From assembly GCF_000155595.1 (NCBI RefSeq), contig NZ_DS989904.1, forward strand, positions 3,738,786-3,802,785: 64,000 bases of DNA. The letters are read 5' to 3'. Positions 1-8,259 of this stretch are shown one piece after another. Source of the stretch: Synechococcus sp. PCC 7335 (GTDB taxonomy: Bacteria > Cyanobacteriota > Cyanobacteriia > Phormidesmidales > Phormidesmidaceae). Below the pieces are notes generated by a model, which was not told the DNA's origin, ran no database searches, and saw only the letters and a program-made list of their open reading frames with translations. Positions within the stretch are counted from its first letter, which is position 1. Each line of letters begins with the position of its first letter. A program made the position numbers and the translations under genes.

Positions 1-152
1 ATTCCAAAAGAAGACGGTGCTAGCACTAAACTCTGTTCTAACGCGTGCCAAACATCGTCTGGAATTTTTTTGTCCGGATTGAACGCTTTGGTCGCATAGC
101 GCCAGTTGAGCGTTTGAATAATTTGATCTGGAGAAAGGATAGGTTTACTCAT
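1..152 (-). CDS. Nitroreductase family oxidoreductase (N-terminus only, cut by window edge)
   Basis: The minus-strand frame starts at ATG 152-150 and runs off the left edge. The 50 visible residues include an NWRYATKAFN segment and end in LAPSSFG, which match the N-terminus of NfsB/YdgI-type FMN nitroreductases (NAD(P)H-dependent). The FMN-binding and catalytic parts lie outside the window, so substrate cannot be judged. The next gene upstream, the RidA-like gene, is on the same strand about 120 bp away. Confidence 0.8.
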   Translation of the reverse strand, partial: MSKPILSPDQIIQTLNWRYATKAFNPDKKIPDDVWHALEQSLVLAPSSFG

Positions 153-273
153 AAGAAGTGGTGTTGTTGAAAAGACGAACGTTGTTGATAAAGACGAACG
201 ATTAATAGGCTAACAGAACTTAGCAACTAAAAAAGCAACGGTAGACAGGGGGACTATCTTTGGTAGGACTGTT

Positions 274-687
274 CTAAGCAGGTGAGATGGCAGTGATCGC
301 ATCAATTTCAAAGAGCATATCATCGCCCGCTAGCCGGGGAACCGGAATGAGTGTGCTAGCGGGTTTGACTAGCTTGTCTGGCCACAAAGCGTTCCGTTCA
401 GCCGAGATGAGTTTCTGTTTATCAGCATTATGATCAACCGAGAGCACGGTGATCTTGACAACATCTTCTGGAACAGCACCTGCAGCAGCTAAACCTGTTC
501 GCAAGTTTTCAAAAGCCTGCTTGAGCTGCGTCTCAAAACTACCCATTCGTCCCTGCTGGTCTCTACCGCCCTGTCCCGACAAAAAGATTAGAGTTTTCCC
601 CGTAGGAACGACTACAACATTCGTGAATCCATAACTAGAAGGATCGCCAAGATCTGAAGGGTTGATTCGTTGAATTTCCTGAGTCAT
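274..687 (-). CDS. RidA/YjgF family protein lacking the usual catalytic arginine
   Basis: This 137-aa protein is the usual size for the RidA (YER057c/UK114) family, which forms trimers with the active site between subunits. Classical RidA hydrolyses reactive enamine/imine intermediates from PLP enzymes. The family C-terminal block is recognisable (PASTLIPVPRL, then FEIDAITA). The conserved PARS segment that carries the catalytic Arg reads PAST here, so classical imine deaminase activity is doubtful and this is probably another Rid subfamily. It lies between a nitroreductase and an EamA exporter on the same strand. Family assignment is firm; function is open. Confidence 0.85.
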   Translation of the reverse strand: MTQEIQRINPSDLGDPSSYGFTNVVVVPTGKTLIFLSGQGGRDQQGRMGSFETQLKQAFENLRTGLAAAGAVPEDVVKITVLSVDHNADKQKLISAERNALWPDKLVKPASTLIPVPRLAGDDMLFEIDAITAISPA

Positions 688-724
688 CAGATCTATCCTC
701 TTCGTTGTATTCTTCCGTTTTTTG

Positions 725-1621
725 TTATCTCTGATTTGTTTTTAACCTGCGCATCAGCTTATGTTGCGACTGACTCTCTTGGCCAATAGCAACGCTAAGT
801 AGCACAATCGCAATGCCAAATGTCTGGCCAACTGAGAAAGTTTCTTGTAAAAAGACATATCCAATCAGCGTGGCTACAACCGGACTTAGTAATCCGAGAT
901 AGGAAGCGGCGGTAGGATTGAGTCTATCGATGCCGCGAAACCAAAGCGCGTAGGCGAGTGCAGTTCCGACTAGCCCTAGATAAATAAATCCCCACAGGTT
1001 CATTCTAGTGATTTCAGCAAAAGGCCCTTCTACAACTAGTGCAATAGGAAGCAGCATCAGCCCTCCAATTGCAAGCTGCCAAGCAGTGAAAACAATTAGA
1101 GAAACCGGGGGATGCCAGCGCTTGACTAATACTGTGCCTAAACCCATCGCACCTGCGCCTGCCAACGCTGCGATGATGCCAATCGTATCCAGCTGAGCGC
1201 CCGGTCCAAGAACAAGTAAGCCAACGCCGATAAAGCCCATGAACGCAGCTATCACAGAAAGACTAGAAGGTTTTTGATTTAATATTGTCCAGGCAAATAG
1301 TCCTACTAGCAAAGGCTGAATAGCTCCTGTGGTCGCAGCTACACCTCCCGGCAAACGATAGGCTGCGACAAACAGTAGGGCTTGAAAAACGCCAATGTTT
1401 AAGCCGCCCAAAACCAGCATTCGCCACCACCAAATACCTTTTGGCAGCTTACGCAGACCAATAGTGAGCAAAAGGCCAATGGGTAGTGATCGCATTGAAG
1501 CAACTAGCAGAGGATGACCTGATGGCAAGAGCTCAGTCGCCACTACATAAGTTGTGCCCCAAAAGAGTGGAGCTAAAGCTGTCAGCAGAATATCTGCTGG
1601 GCGAGAAGACGTAGAATTCAT
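725..1621 (-). CDS. EamA/DMT superfamily transporter (probable metabolite exporter)
   Basis: This 298-aa, strongly hydrophobic protein has about ten membrane segments arranged as two EamA repeats (roughly residues 10-140 and 150-285), the standard DMT fold. The PLFWGTTYVVATELLP N-terminus is typical of the RhaT/YdcZ-like drug/metabolite transporters, which sit in the cytoplasmic membrane and usually export amino acids or other small metabolites. It is divergent from a MarR regulator, and the shared intergenic region holds repeated AGATACTTT boxes, so it is probably that regulator's target. The substrate cannot be predicted. Confidence 0.85.
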   Translation of the reverse strand: MNSTSSRPADILLTALAPLFWGTTYVVATELLPSGHPLLVASMRSLPIGLLLTIGLRKLPKGIWWWRMLVLGGLNIGVFQALLFVAAYRLPGGVAATTGAIQPLLVGLFAWTILNQKPSSLSVIAAFMGFIGVGLLVLGPGAQLDTIGIIAALAGAGAMGLGTVLVKRWHPPVSLIVFTAWQLAIGGLMLLPIALVVEGPFAEITRMNLWGFIYLGLVGTALAYALWFRGIDRLNPTAASYLGLLSPVVATLIGYVFLQETFSVGQTFGIAIVLLSVAIGQESQSQHKLMRRLKTNQR

Positions 1622-1636
1622 TTAATCTCGACGATA

Positions 1637-1699
1637 AGATACTTTATATCAAGATATTAGCATATTTATCTTAGCATCGAGATACTTTCAATCATGATA
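1637..1699. promoter_or_regulatory. Paired MarR-type operator candidates between EamA and marR genes
   Basis: Two 20-bp boxes, 1637-1656 and 1680-1699, agree at 17 of 20 positions (AGATACTTT-n3-TCA-n-GATA) and are spaced 43 bp apart. Between them, TATCT at 1667-1671 pairs with AGATA at 1680-1684. The region separates the divergent EamA gene (start 1621) and the MarR gene (start 1757). MarR proteins commonly bind such AT-rich imperfect palindromes to repress themselves and a divergent target. The binding assignment is inferred from position and repetition. Confidence 0.5.
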
Positions 1700-1756
1700 G
1701 TTAGATTTACCTGAGTGGTAGAATTGCTCTCATATAGCTTCAGACATCTTGCTCTA

Positions 1757-2278
1757 ATGGCTTCAGGCACTGTCAATAATGATTCAACTCCTAAAGATCC
1801 CGTTGATACCATACTGGCGCAGTGGGCAAAAGAGCGGCCTGACCTCGACGTATCGCCGATGGGGCTAATCGGCAGAACTACTAGGCTTGCTCACCACTTC
1901 CGTAAAGCAATTGGTGCAACGTTTGCAGAATTTGGCCTACAGCTCGGTGAGTTTGATGTGCTAGCAACGCTCCGTCGTTCAGGCGCACCTTATCAGCTTT
2001 CGCCTACAGAGCTATTTAGATCGATGATGGTCTCTTCTGGCACAATGACCAACCGGATTGATCGACTAGAAAAGGCAGGGCTAGTCGAACGGGTGCCGGA
2101 TAAACGCGATCGCAGAGGTACGCTGATTCATCTAACAGACAAAGGTTTCGATCTAATCGAATCTGCTGTCACCGCGCATGTTGACAACGAGCATCGCGTA
2201 TTGGGTGGGTTAGATGAAGCAGACCGAAAAACTCTATCCGACCTGCTACGCAAGCTGTTGCTTTCTTTAGAAAAGTAA
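1757..2278 (+). CDS. MarR family transcriptional regulator
   Basis: The reading frame is open from a GTG at 1715, but ATG 1757 (MASGTVNN) is the better start and gives 173 aa. Winged-helix MarR features follow: a dimerisation helix, LGEFDVLATLRRSG, a recognition-helix region (SSGTMTNRIDRLEKAGLVERV), and the wing with PDKRDRRGTLIHLTDKG. MarR dimers usually act as ligand-responsive repressors. Its partner is probably the divergent EamA exporter; the repeated boxes at 1637-1699 lie just upstream. The ligand is unknown. Confidence 0.88.
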   Translation: MASGTVNNDSTPKDPVDTILAQWAKERPDLDVSPMGLIGRTTRLAHHFRKAIGATFAEFGLQLGEFDVLATLRRSGAPYQLSPTELFRSMMVSSGTMTNRIDRLEKAGLVERVPDKRDRRGTLIHLTDKGFDLIESAVTAHVDNEHRVLGGLDEADRKTLSDLLRKLLLSLEK

Positions 2279-2373
2279 TTGGGCCGAAGAGATAGAAGAT
2301 TCTCCGGTTCAAATGATCATGGGAAGATCTGTTCCAAGATACCTGTAATTAAAGATACCCGTGCTACAAGAAC

Positions 2374-3447
2374 CTATAGGGTACCTACAAGCTCGTTAGC
2401 CTGTATATCTTCAACAAAGGCCAACTGCTCGTTAGTGTCAGTAAGACTAATCAAAGTGCCGCCTAAACCTTGAGTTATTAAAATATCAACAGAGTTTATT
2501 CCATCTAGAATAAACTCATCTACTCCGACTCGAAAAGCAGTGATCGTATCAAGCCCATCACCGGCTCGCAGTACAAACCTATCAGCGCCTCCACCACCAA
2601 ATAGATGGTCGTTTCCAACCCCTCCATCTAGTAGATCATTTCCTACCCCACCGTTTAGGAAGTCTCGGCCCCTACCTCCGATAAGATTATCATTGCCGCC
2701 TTTTCCAAACAGTTTGTCATTGCCAATACCCCCGTTGAGTAGGTCATCACCTCCTCCACCATCGAGTTTATCTCGACCATTCCCTCCAAAAAGCTTGTCA
2801 TTGCCACCGTTGCCGAAGAGCCTATCATTACCTCCGTCACCATTAAGCAGGTCATTACCAGCTTTGCCAACCAGCTGATCTTTGCCCAAAAATCCATTAA
2901 TGATATCGATCCGACTAGAGCCTAAAAGCTTATCGTCTGCGTTAGTGCCGTTGATAGGAGAAAGCGGAGACTCGCTAACTTTTATAGAGAAGGTGTATTT
3001 AGCAGTTCGAAATTCTCCGGCATCTAATACACCTGCTAAAGAGCCTTGGCTGACTTTATAGCGACCAGATGCCAACGGCAAAAATTCATTAAATAAGTTG
3101 AGACTTTTAGAAGGAATATCCACTTGTGCCTTCGGATTTCCCCCTACAGACGCAGCACCGATAAGGAAAATGCTTGTTTGGGAGAAAGTCCCTGCACCTA
3201 CAGGCAACAGCCCAATATCTAAAGAAACTGACTCCAAGACAGTACCGGCCGGAACGTGGAAGGAAAAGGCATCAAAGTCAGTGTCAATAGGCACAGGCGC
3301 ATCATTGTTTGAGAATGAGGTTTCGCCAATTACAATATTTGTGCCTACGCCAAAAGCAAAGTCCGGTGAATTACCACCGCTAGGTAAGTCACCATCCACA
3401 GCTTCGTCGTATGTAAATGGAGCGGATATTTGTGAGTCTAATGACAT
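2374..3447 (-). CDS. RTX-type calcium-binding protein (hemolysin-type repeats)
   Basis: This 357-aa protein has no classical signal peptide. Residues about 1-160 are a Ser/Gly/Asp-rich region with a beta-sandwich-like pattern. Residues about 175-300 are a tandem series of nonapeptides of the GGxGxDxLx type ([29 protein letters not shown] and so on), which fold into a Ca2+-binding beta-roll. A short C-terminal block ([18 protein letters not shown]) resembles the secretion signal of type I substrates. It is therefore probably secreted through a TolC-type channel, but no exporter is nearby. No enzymatic domain is seen. Confidence 0.85.
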   Translation of the reverse strand: MSLDSQISAPFTYDEAVDGDLPSGGNSPDFAFGVGTNIVIGETSFSNNDAPVPIDTDFDAFSFHVPAGTVLESVSLDIGLLPVGAGTFSQTSIFLIGAASVGGNPKAQVDIPSKSLNLFNEFLPLASGRYKVSQGSLAGVLDAGEFRTAKYTFSIKVSESPLSPINGTNADDKLLGSSRIDIINGFLGKDQLVGKAGNDLLNGDGGNDRLFGNGGNDKLFGGNGRDKLDGGGGDDLLNGGIGNDKLFGKGGNDNLIGGRGRDFLNGGVGNDLLDGGVGNDHLFGGGGADRFVLRAGDGLDTITAFRVGVDEFILDGINSVDILITQGLGGTLISLTDTNEQLAFVEDIQANELVGTL

Positions 3448-3552
3448 AATGAGTTCTCAGGATATAAGGTTATTGAAGTCAACTTATTAAGTCGATTCTG
3501 TTGTAAAAATTGCCGAGACAAACTCATTCCTATTAGTCACTCTGCTACCTAA

Positions 3553-3587
3553 GCGATGAGCGTAGCAATGAGCGTAGCAATGAGCGA
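3553..3587. repeat. 12-bp tandem repeat, about three copies
   Basis: The unit GCAATGAGCGTA occurs in a row at 3553-3564 (one A-to-G change), 3565-3576 and 3577-3587 (last copy cut). It lies in a non-coding region upstream of the RTX gene. It looks like slippage-generated sequence; no function is proposed. Confidence 0.85.
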
Positions 3588-3984
3588 CACCATTAGGTGA
3601 TGCTTTGATACAGCAATAGGTCAGTACCAATGGACTAAGTAACTGAGAAAGAGCGGTTAAGAGAGTTTGAACACATCTGAACTAGAAAAGCGATCGCTTT
3701 CTATGGACTCTGTTGAAGTAGGTAAGCACACCCCATCGCTGGAGAATAACTTTTTTTGATCAACAATCTATTTATTCCGCAAAAAATCTACTTATTCTTC
3801 TAAAATTCCACTGTAGTAATACAAATAAAATAAGGCAAAAGTTGTCTGCTGATCTTGGTATAATCTTCGAAAATATCCTGAAACTAAGGAACATAGATTA
3901 GGGCGACAGAGACTGCAAAGATAGAGCAAGAACAGTTGAATTCTATTTATGCGTCTCCTTGTGATGTGTATTCAAGATCTTCGT

Positions 3985-4014
3985 GTATCTAAGCTCCTAG
4001 TATCTAAGCTCCTA
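3985..4014. repeat. Perfect 15-bp tandem duplication
   Basis: GTATCTAAGCTCCTA at 3985-3999 is repeated exactly at 4000-4014 within the intergenic region upstream of the solute-binding lipoprotein gene. It could be a regulator site or simple slippage. Confidence 0.85.
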
Positions 4015-4292
4015 AAGTTAACCAGCCAGCTTCCATACCTAAATTCTATGTGAAACAAACTAAGGAAAATAGTACCCTTATAGGTACTGTTTTTGTAGAG
4101 AAAAGGTAGCTACACAATCGCGCTCTTTAGTAGCAGAAAACTTAATAACCTACAGGATTGCTTCAGCAGACAGATTGAAGTATACACAGCTAGTTAAAGA
4201 TACATTGCCATACAGTGAGAAAAAAGCTTGATCGATATCACAATAGATAGTTGACTATATTTTAAAGAGACCTTGAAATCTGTCTGACTGTC

Positions 4293-5699
4293 ATGGTGAA
4301 CTGCCTAAACTATCGACTCAAAAAAACAGGCTATGGTTTATTGGCTCTACTAGCCTTGCTGAGCGTTGTTGCCTGCTCTCAGTCAGTGCTGATATCTGAA
4401 CGACCTGCTAGTGAAGTTAATTCAGAGGCTTTGGTAGTCCTTTGGGATAAAGGCTATGTCATCGAAGAGGACGAAGCCATTCGGCAAGTGGTAGAAGATT
4501 GGGTAGCGAATGGTGGACTGCCGGTCAAACTATCTTTTTTTAATTCGGGGGAAACCGCACCAAAAACGCTAAGAGCTAGTCGGTCAGGGGCTTCTCCAGA
4601 TATCCTATTTGCTGCAAAGTCGGTCTATCCTGTTTCTGAGTGGGAAGGCAGGCTGGCTGATGTGACGGATGTCGTAGCTCCACTGGCAGACAGCTACACC
4701 GCAGATGCTTTGCAAGCGGCTAAAGTTTACGGCAGCGAAAAGTCTGGCAGTCAAAAAGGCGATCGCTACTACGCAGTACCGCTCAATCAATCAACTATCC
4801 ATATCTACTACTGGAAAGATCTGCTGCAGGAGGCAGGCTACACACCAGAAGATATTCCAACAGACTGGGATGGCTTTTGGCGGTTTTGGCAGCAGGTGCA
4901 GACTAACCTTAGCGACAATCACCCTAACTTACGCAGCATCGGCTTGCCTTATTCTGCCGATGCGACCGATACCTATCATGCCTTCGAACAGGTGCTAGCC
5001 GCTTACGATGTAAAGCTCTTAGATGATAGCGGGAATCTCCGTCTAGACGATCCTAAAATCAAGTCTAGAATTGCCCAGTGTTTAGACTGGTATCTTCAGT
5101 TTTATCGAGAAGGCTATGTGCCTGAGAGTGCGGTCAACTGGCTAGATCCTGAAAACAATCGAAATCTGTTAGATCGTGACGTGGTAATGACACCTAATCC
5201 AACGATGTCAATTCCAGCGGCGGTTCGCAATGATGAGGATATTTATTTTAAGAAATTAGGGTCGATTGAATTTCCAAACACTGTGCGTGGTCTGCCTTCA
5301 CCCCATTTTGTGAGCATTCGTCAAGCGGTTGTATTCAACGACGCGCCTCATCAACAAGCGGCAAAAGACTTTCTATCTTATTTAGTTCAGCCTGAAGTAC
5401 TCAACACCTTTTTGAAAACATCTTATGGGCGATACGTTCCCCCCGGTCTAAGTCAAATAGAGGCTGATGATTACTGGCATGATTCTAATGATCCGCACGT
5501 CTCAACCGTGATCAAAACAATCACTGAAGGTCGAACGCTGCCTTCTTATAATGCATTAAATCCTGACTATGGCACGGTGATGGAAAGAAATATTTGGGGG
5601 CAAATAATTCATAAGATGGCGGTTGACAAACTTTCAGCTCAGCAAGCAGCTGAAGAAGCCATTGAGGCGATCGAAGCAATCTTTCGCGATCGCCTATGA
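4293..5699 (+). CDS. Extracellular solute-binding lipoprotein (family 1) coupled to a sensor kinase
   Basis: This 468-aa protein has an N-terminal signal segment ending in the lipobox LSVVAC (Cys near residue 28). The rest has the layout of ABC-type family 1 (sugar-type) binding proteins: an early beta strand (ALVVLWDKGY), YYAVPLNQSTIHIYYWKDL in the hinge region, and a long helical C-terminus. No ABC permease or ATPase is near. Its stop overlaps the start of the downstream kinase by 4 bp (ATGA), so it is probably a periplasmic ligand sensor feeding that kinase rather than a transport component. The ligand is unknown; carbohydrate is the family default. Confidence 0.85.
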   Translation: MVNCLNYRLKKTGYGLLALLALLSVVACSQSVLISERPASEVNSEALVVLWDKGYVIEEDEAIRQVVEDWVANGGLPVKLSFFNSGETAPKTLRASRSGASPDILFAAKSVYPVSEWEGRLADVTDVVAPLADSYTADALQAAKVYGSEKSGSQKGDRYYAVPLNQSTIHIYYWKDLLQEAGYTPEDIPTDWDGFWRFWQQVQTNLSDNHPNLRSIGLPYSADATDTYHAFEQVLAAYDVKLLDDSGNLRLDDPKIKSRIAQCLDWYLQFYREGYVPESAVNWLDPENNRNLLDRDVVMTPNPTMSIPAAVRNDEDIYFKKLGSIEFPNTVRGLPSPHFVSIRQAVVFNDAPHQQAAKDFLSYLVQPEVLNTFLKTSYGRYVPPGLSQIEADDYWHDSNDPHVSTVIKTITEGRTLPSYNALNPDYGTVMERNIWGQIIHKMAVDKLSAQQAAEEAIEAIEAIFRDRL

Positions 5700-8254
5700 C
5701 ACCCAAAGCTATTCACTCTCAACCGCATCATACTCAGCCTGGTCAATCTGGCTTTGCAGCTCGGATTGCTCGCTCTTTTCTGCTACTAGCGCTGATCGCT
5801 GTAGGAATGGTCGGCACAGTAGCCTATGTTCGGGGGCGCCGGGCGCTTGAAGAGGCTGCCTACAATAGGTTGAGCGTTACTGCCACCCTCAAAGAAAAAG
5901 AAATCACCCGCTGGCTAGTCGCTTGTGAAGAAGACTTCCTACTGATTGCTTCGTTTCCAACTGTAGAAACAGAATTGCAGACGCTGCTCACTAATCCAGC
6001 AGAATCGGCAGCCTATCAGCGGGCCTATCAGCGACTATCAGCCTATCTAGAAGAAATTCAAAATCAAAAGCCAAAGTTTACAGACATTTCTATTCAAAAT
6101 CGGGCGAATCAAATCGTACTATCAACAAATCCCGAGCTAGAAGGAAAGTATGAGATTTCAACGAATCTAACTGAGGTAGAAGAAGTAGAGGCAGGAGAGA
6201 CATTTGCACCTATCTTCTATGTTTCTCCTAAAACTGGAAAACCCGCCATTACCTACGCGACCAAAGTATTGGATACAGAAGGCAATCGCCAAGGGATGAT
6301 TTTAGCTAATCTCAACCTAAAGCGGATCGACGATATCATCTCGGAGCGAACTGGCCTTTCCGATACAGGGGAAACTTATCTGGTTGGTCTGCTAGCCAAT
6401 AAAACAGCTTTCATCTCACGCGAGGGCACCGACAACCCCCTTGCCCAGTCTCCTCAGAGTGAAGGAATTGCTGCTGCCTTCGAGCGACAGAATGGAGAAG
6501 GGCTCTATGACAATTATCTAGGTAAGCCTGTAATTGGGGTCTATCGTTGGCTATCCGGTCAAGACCTCGCTTTGCTAGCAGAGATGAGTCAGCAAGAAGC
6601 ATTTTTACCTGCCCGTCGTTTGGCGATTACTTTGACGATAGTTGGCTTAGGATCAGCGGCTATTCTACTGCTTGGTGTGAACCGATTAGTGCGTCAGCTT
6701 AGCCGTTCTCGTCTGCAGATTGAAAGCTATAGCCAGCAGTTAGAAAAAACGGCGCTAGCTGCAAATACGGCCAACAAGGCAAAAAGTGAGTTTTTAGCAA
6801 ATATGAGCCATGAACTAAGAACCCCGTTGAATGCGATTCTTGGATTTACTCAGCTCATGCAAAGCGATCACGCTAACACAACCTATTTTCAAAAGGAGCG
6901 CTCTTCTGACTACAACAACTATCTTGGGATCATCAGTCGTAGTGGTGGTCATTTATTGACACTGATCAACGACGTACTCTCGATGTCCAAAATTGAAGCA
7001 GGGCGGCTAACACTTGATCCTACCTGTTTCGATTTACGCTATCTGCTACGCACACTTGAAGAAATGCTTTCTATGCGAGCAGAAGCTAAAGCGATTACGT
7101 TATCTGTGCAGGTTGATCAAGCAGTTCCTCAATTTGTTAAGACCGACGAGGCTAAGCTTCGACAGGTGCTGGTAAATCTAGTAGGCAACGCAATTAAGTT
7201 TACGCCCACAGGCAGCGTAACGCTATCGGTTTCCTGTGAAAATATCCCTTCATTATACCGACTTAATTTCAGCATTGTAGATACAGGCGTCGGTATCTCT
7301 GCTGAAGATCTCTCATGCCTTTTCGATCCCTTTTTTCAGGCGTCTAGAACCCGAACGGCTCATCAGGGAACTGGTTTAGGTCTAGCGATCAGTCAGCGCT
7401 TTGTACAGATGATGGGCGGTGAGATCAACGTCGAGAGCATCGTTGATCAAGGCTCGACGTTCTCCTTCTCTATTCAAGCGCAGCCCGCAGAGCTAGACGA
7501 GCTGCCGACCGCTCCTATCGGCACGGTGGTGTCACTAGCGCCTGGTCAGCGGACCTATCGAATTTTGGTGGTAGAAGATGTGGATTCAGCTCGAAGTCTG
7601 ATGCTGGCGCTGCTATCCCCGATAGGGTTTGAGGTGCAGGCAGTGACCAATGGTGAAGAGGCGATCGCAGCTTTCAAGTCCTGGTGCCCTGATCTAATCT
7701 GGATGGATATGCGGATGCCCATTATGGACGGCTACGAGGCGACTAAACAGATTCGAGCGATCGCTGCCAACCAAGATATTTCTACCAAGATTATTGCCGT
7801 CACAGCTAGCGCCTTTGAAGAAGAACGCGCTCAGGCTTTGGCCTGCGGATGCGATGATCTCGTGCGTAAGCCATTTGATACTCAGACCATCTTTGAAAAA
7901 ATGACTGAGCAGCTAGGCGTGCAATACCTGTATAGCTATGACCTGGCTAGATATAGCTCAAGCAGTGATATTCCTACACTACCTCAAAACCTGAGCGCTC
8001 CAAGCTTAGCCGCACATGAGCCAAACGACCAGTCGGCTTCATTTTCCCGTCCAGCCAAACCGCTGCAGCCAGAAGATATGACTGTCATGCCCGCTGCCTG
8101 GCGAGCCAAGTTCCAGAAGGCGGCCATAGCAGTCGATGCCGAACAACTCTATCAACTCATCAGCCAAATTCCAGAGAGCAACGATCAGCTAGCCGCCTCG
8201 CTTACCCAAATGACTCAAAACTTTTGCTTCGATGAGCTTATTGAATTGACCTAA
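5696..8254 (+). CDS. Hybrid sensor histidine kinase with extracytoplasmic dCache domain
   Basis: This 852-aa membrane protein has TM1 at about 28-46, an extracytoplasmic double-Cache sensor at about 47-305, TM2 at about 306-328, then a short linker with no obvious HAMP. HisKA follows with phospho-acceptor His372 (NMSHELRTPLN), then HATPase_c (N box NLVGNAIKFTP, GTGLGLAIS) and a C-terminal receiver with phospho-acceptor Asp671 (WMDMRMPIMDG). About 100 residues follow the receiver. It is translationally coupled to the preceding binding lipoprotein, which suggests that the liganded lipoprotein docks on the Cache domain. Phosphate probably passes to the downstream REC proteins. Confidence 0.92.
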   Translation: MTPKAIHSQPHHTQPGQSGFAARIARSFLLLALIAVGMVGTVAYVRGRRALEEAAYNRLSVTATLKEKEITRWLVACEEDFLLIASFPTVETELQTLLTNPAESAAYQRAYQRLSAYLEEIQNQKPKFTDISIQNRANQIVLSTNPELEGKYEISTNLTEVEEVEAGETFAPIFYVSPKTGKPAITYATKVLDTEGNRQGMILANLNLKRIDDIISERTGLSDTGETYLVGLLANKTAFISREGTDNPLAQSPQSEGIAAAFERQNGEGLYDNYLGKPVIGVYRWLSGQDLALLAEMSQQEAFLPARRLAITLTIVGLGSAAILLLGVNRLVRQLSRSRLQIESYSQQLEKTALAANTANKAKSEFLANMSHELRTPLNAILGFTQLMQSDHANTTYFQKERSSDYNNYLGIISRSGGHLLTLINDVLSMSKIEAGRLTLDPTCFDLRYLLRTLEEMLSMRAEAKAITLSVQVDQAVPQFVKTDEAKLRQVLVNLVGNAIKFTPTGSVTLSVSCENIPSLYRLNFSIVDTGVGISAEDLSCLFDPFFQASRTRTAHQGTGLGLAISQRFVQMMGGEINVESIVDQGSTFSFSIQAQPAELDELPTAPIGTVVSLAPGQRTYRILVVEDVDSARSLMLALLSPIGFEVQAVTNGEEAIAAFKSWCPDLIWMDMRMPIMDGYEATKQIRAIAANQDISTKIIAVTASAFEEERAQALACGCDDLVRKPFDTQTIFEKMTEQLGVQYLYSYDLARYSSSSDIPTLPQNLSAPSLAAHEPNDQSASFSRPAKPLQPEDMTVMPAAWRAKFQKAAIAVDAEQLYQLISQIPESNDQLAASLTQMTQNFCFDELIELT

Positions 8255-8259
8255 GACCT

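Larger units (their letters stand above)
3448..4292. other. 845-bp gene-free region with short tandem repeats
   Basis: No credible gene is seen. The stretch is AT-rich and holds a 12-bp minisatellite (3553-3587), a 15-bp duplication (3985-4014), and a 21-bp stretch (3595-3615) that recurs at 30855-30875 with two mismatches. The right part must contain the promoter of the signalling unit that starts at 4293, but no convincing -35/-10 pair was identified. Confidence 0.6.

Noticed and set aside
2540-2878. 112-codon plus-strand frame, Ser/Pro-rich
   Set aside because: It is the antisense shadow of the RTX glycine-rich repeats; the composition follows from the repeats on the other strand.
3553-3587. 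Short tandem repeats as a CRISPR array
   Set aside because: The units are contiguous with no spacers, and no cas gene is in the window.
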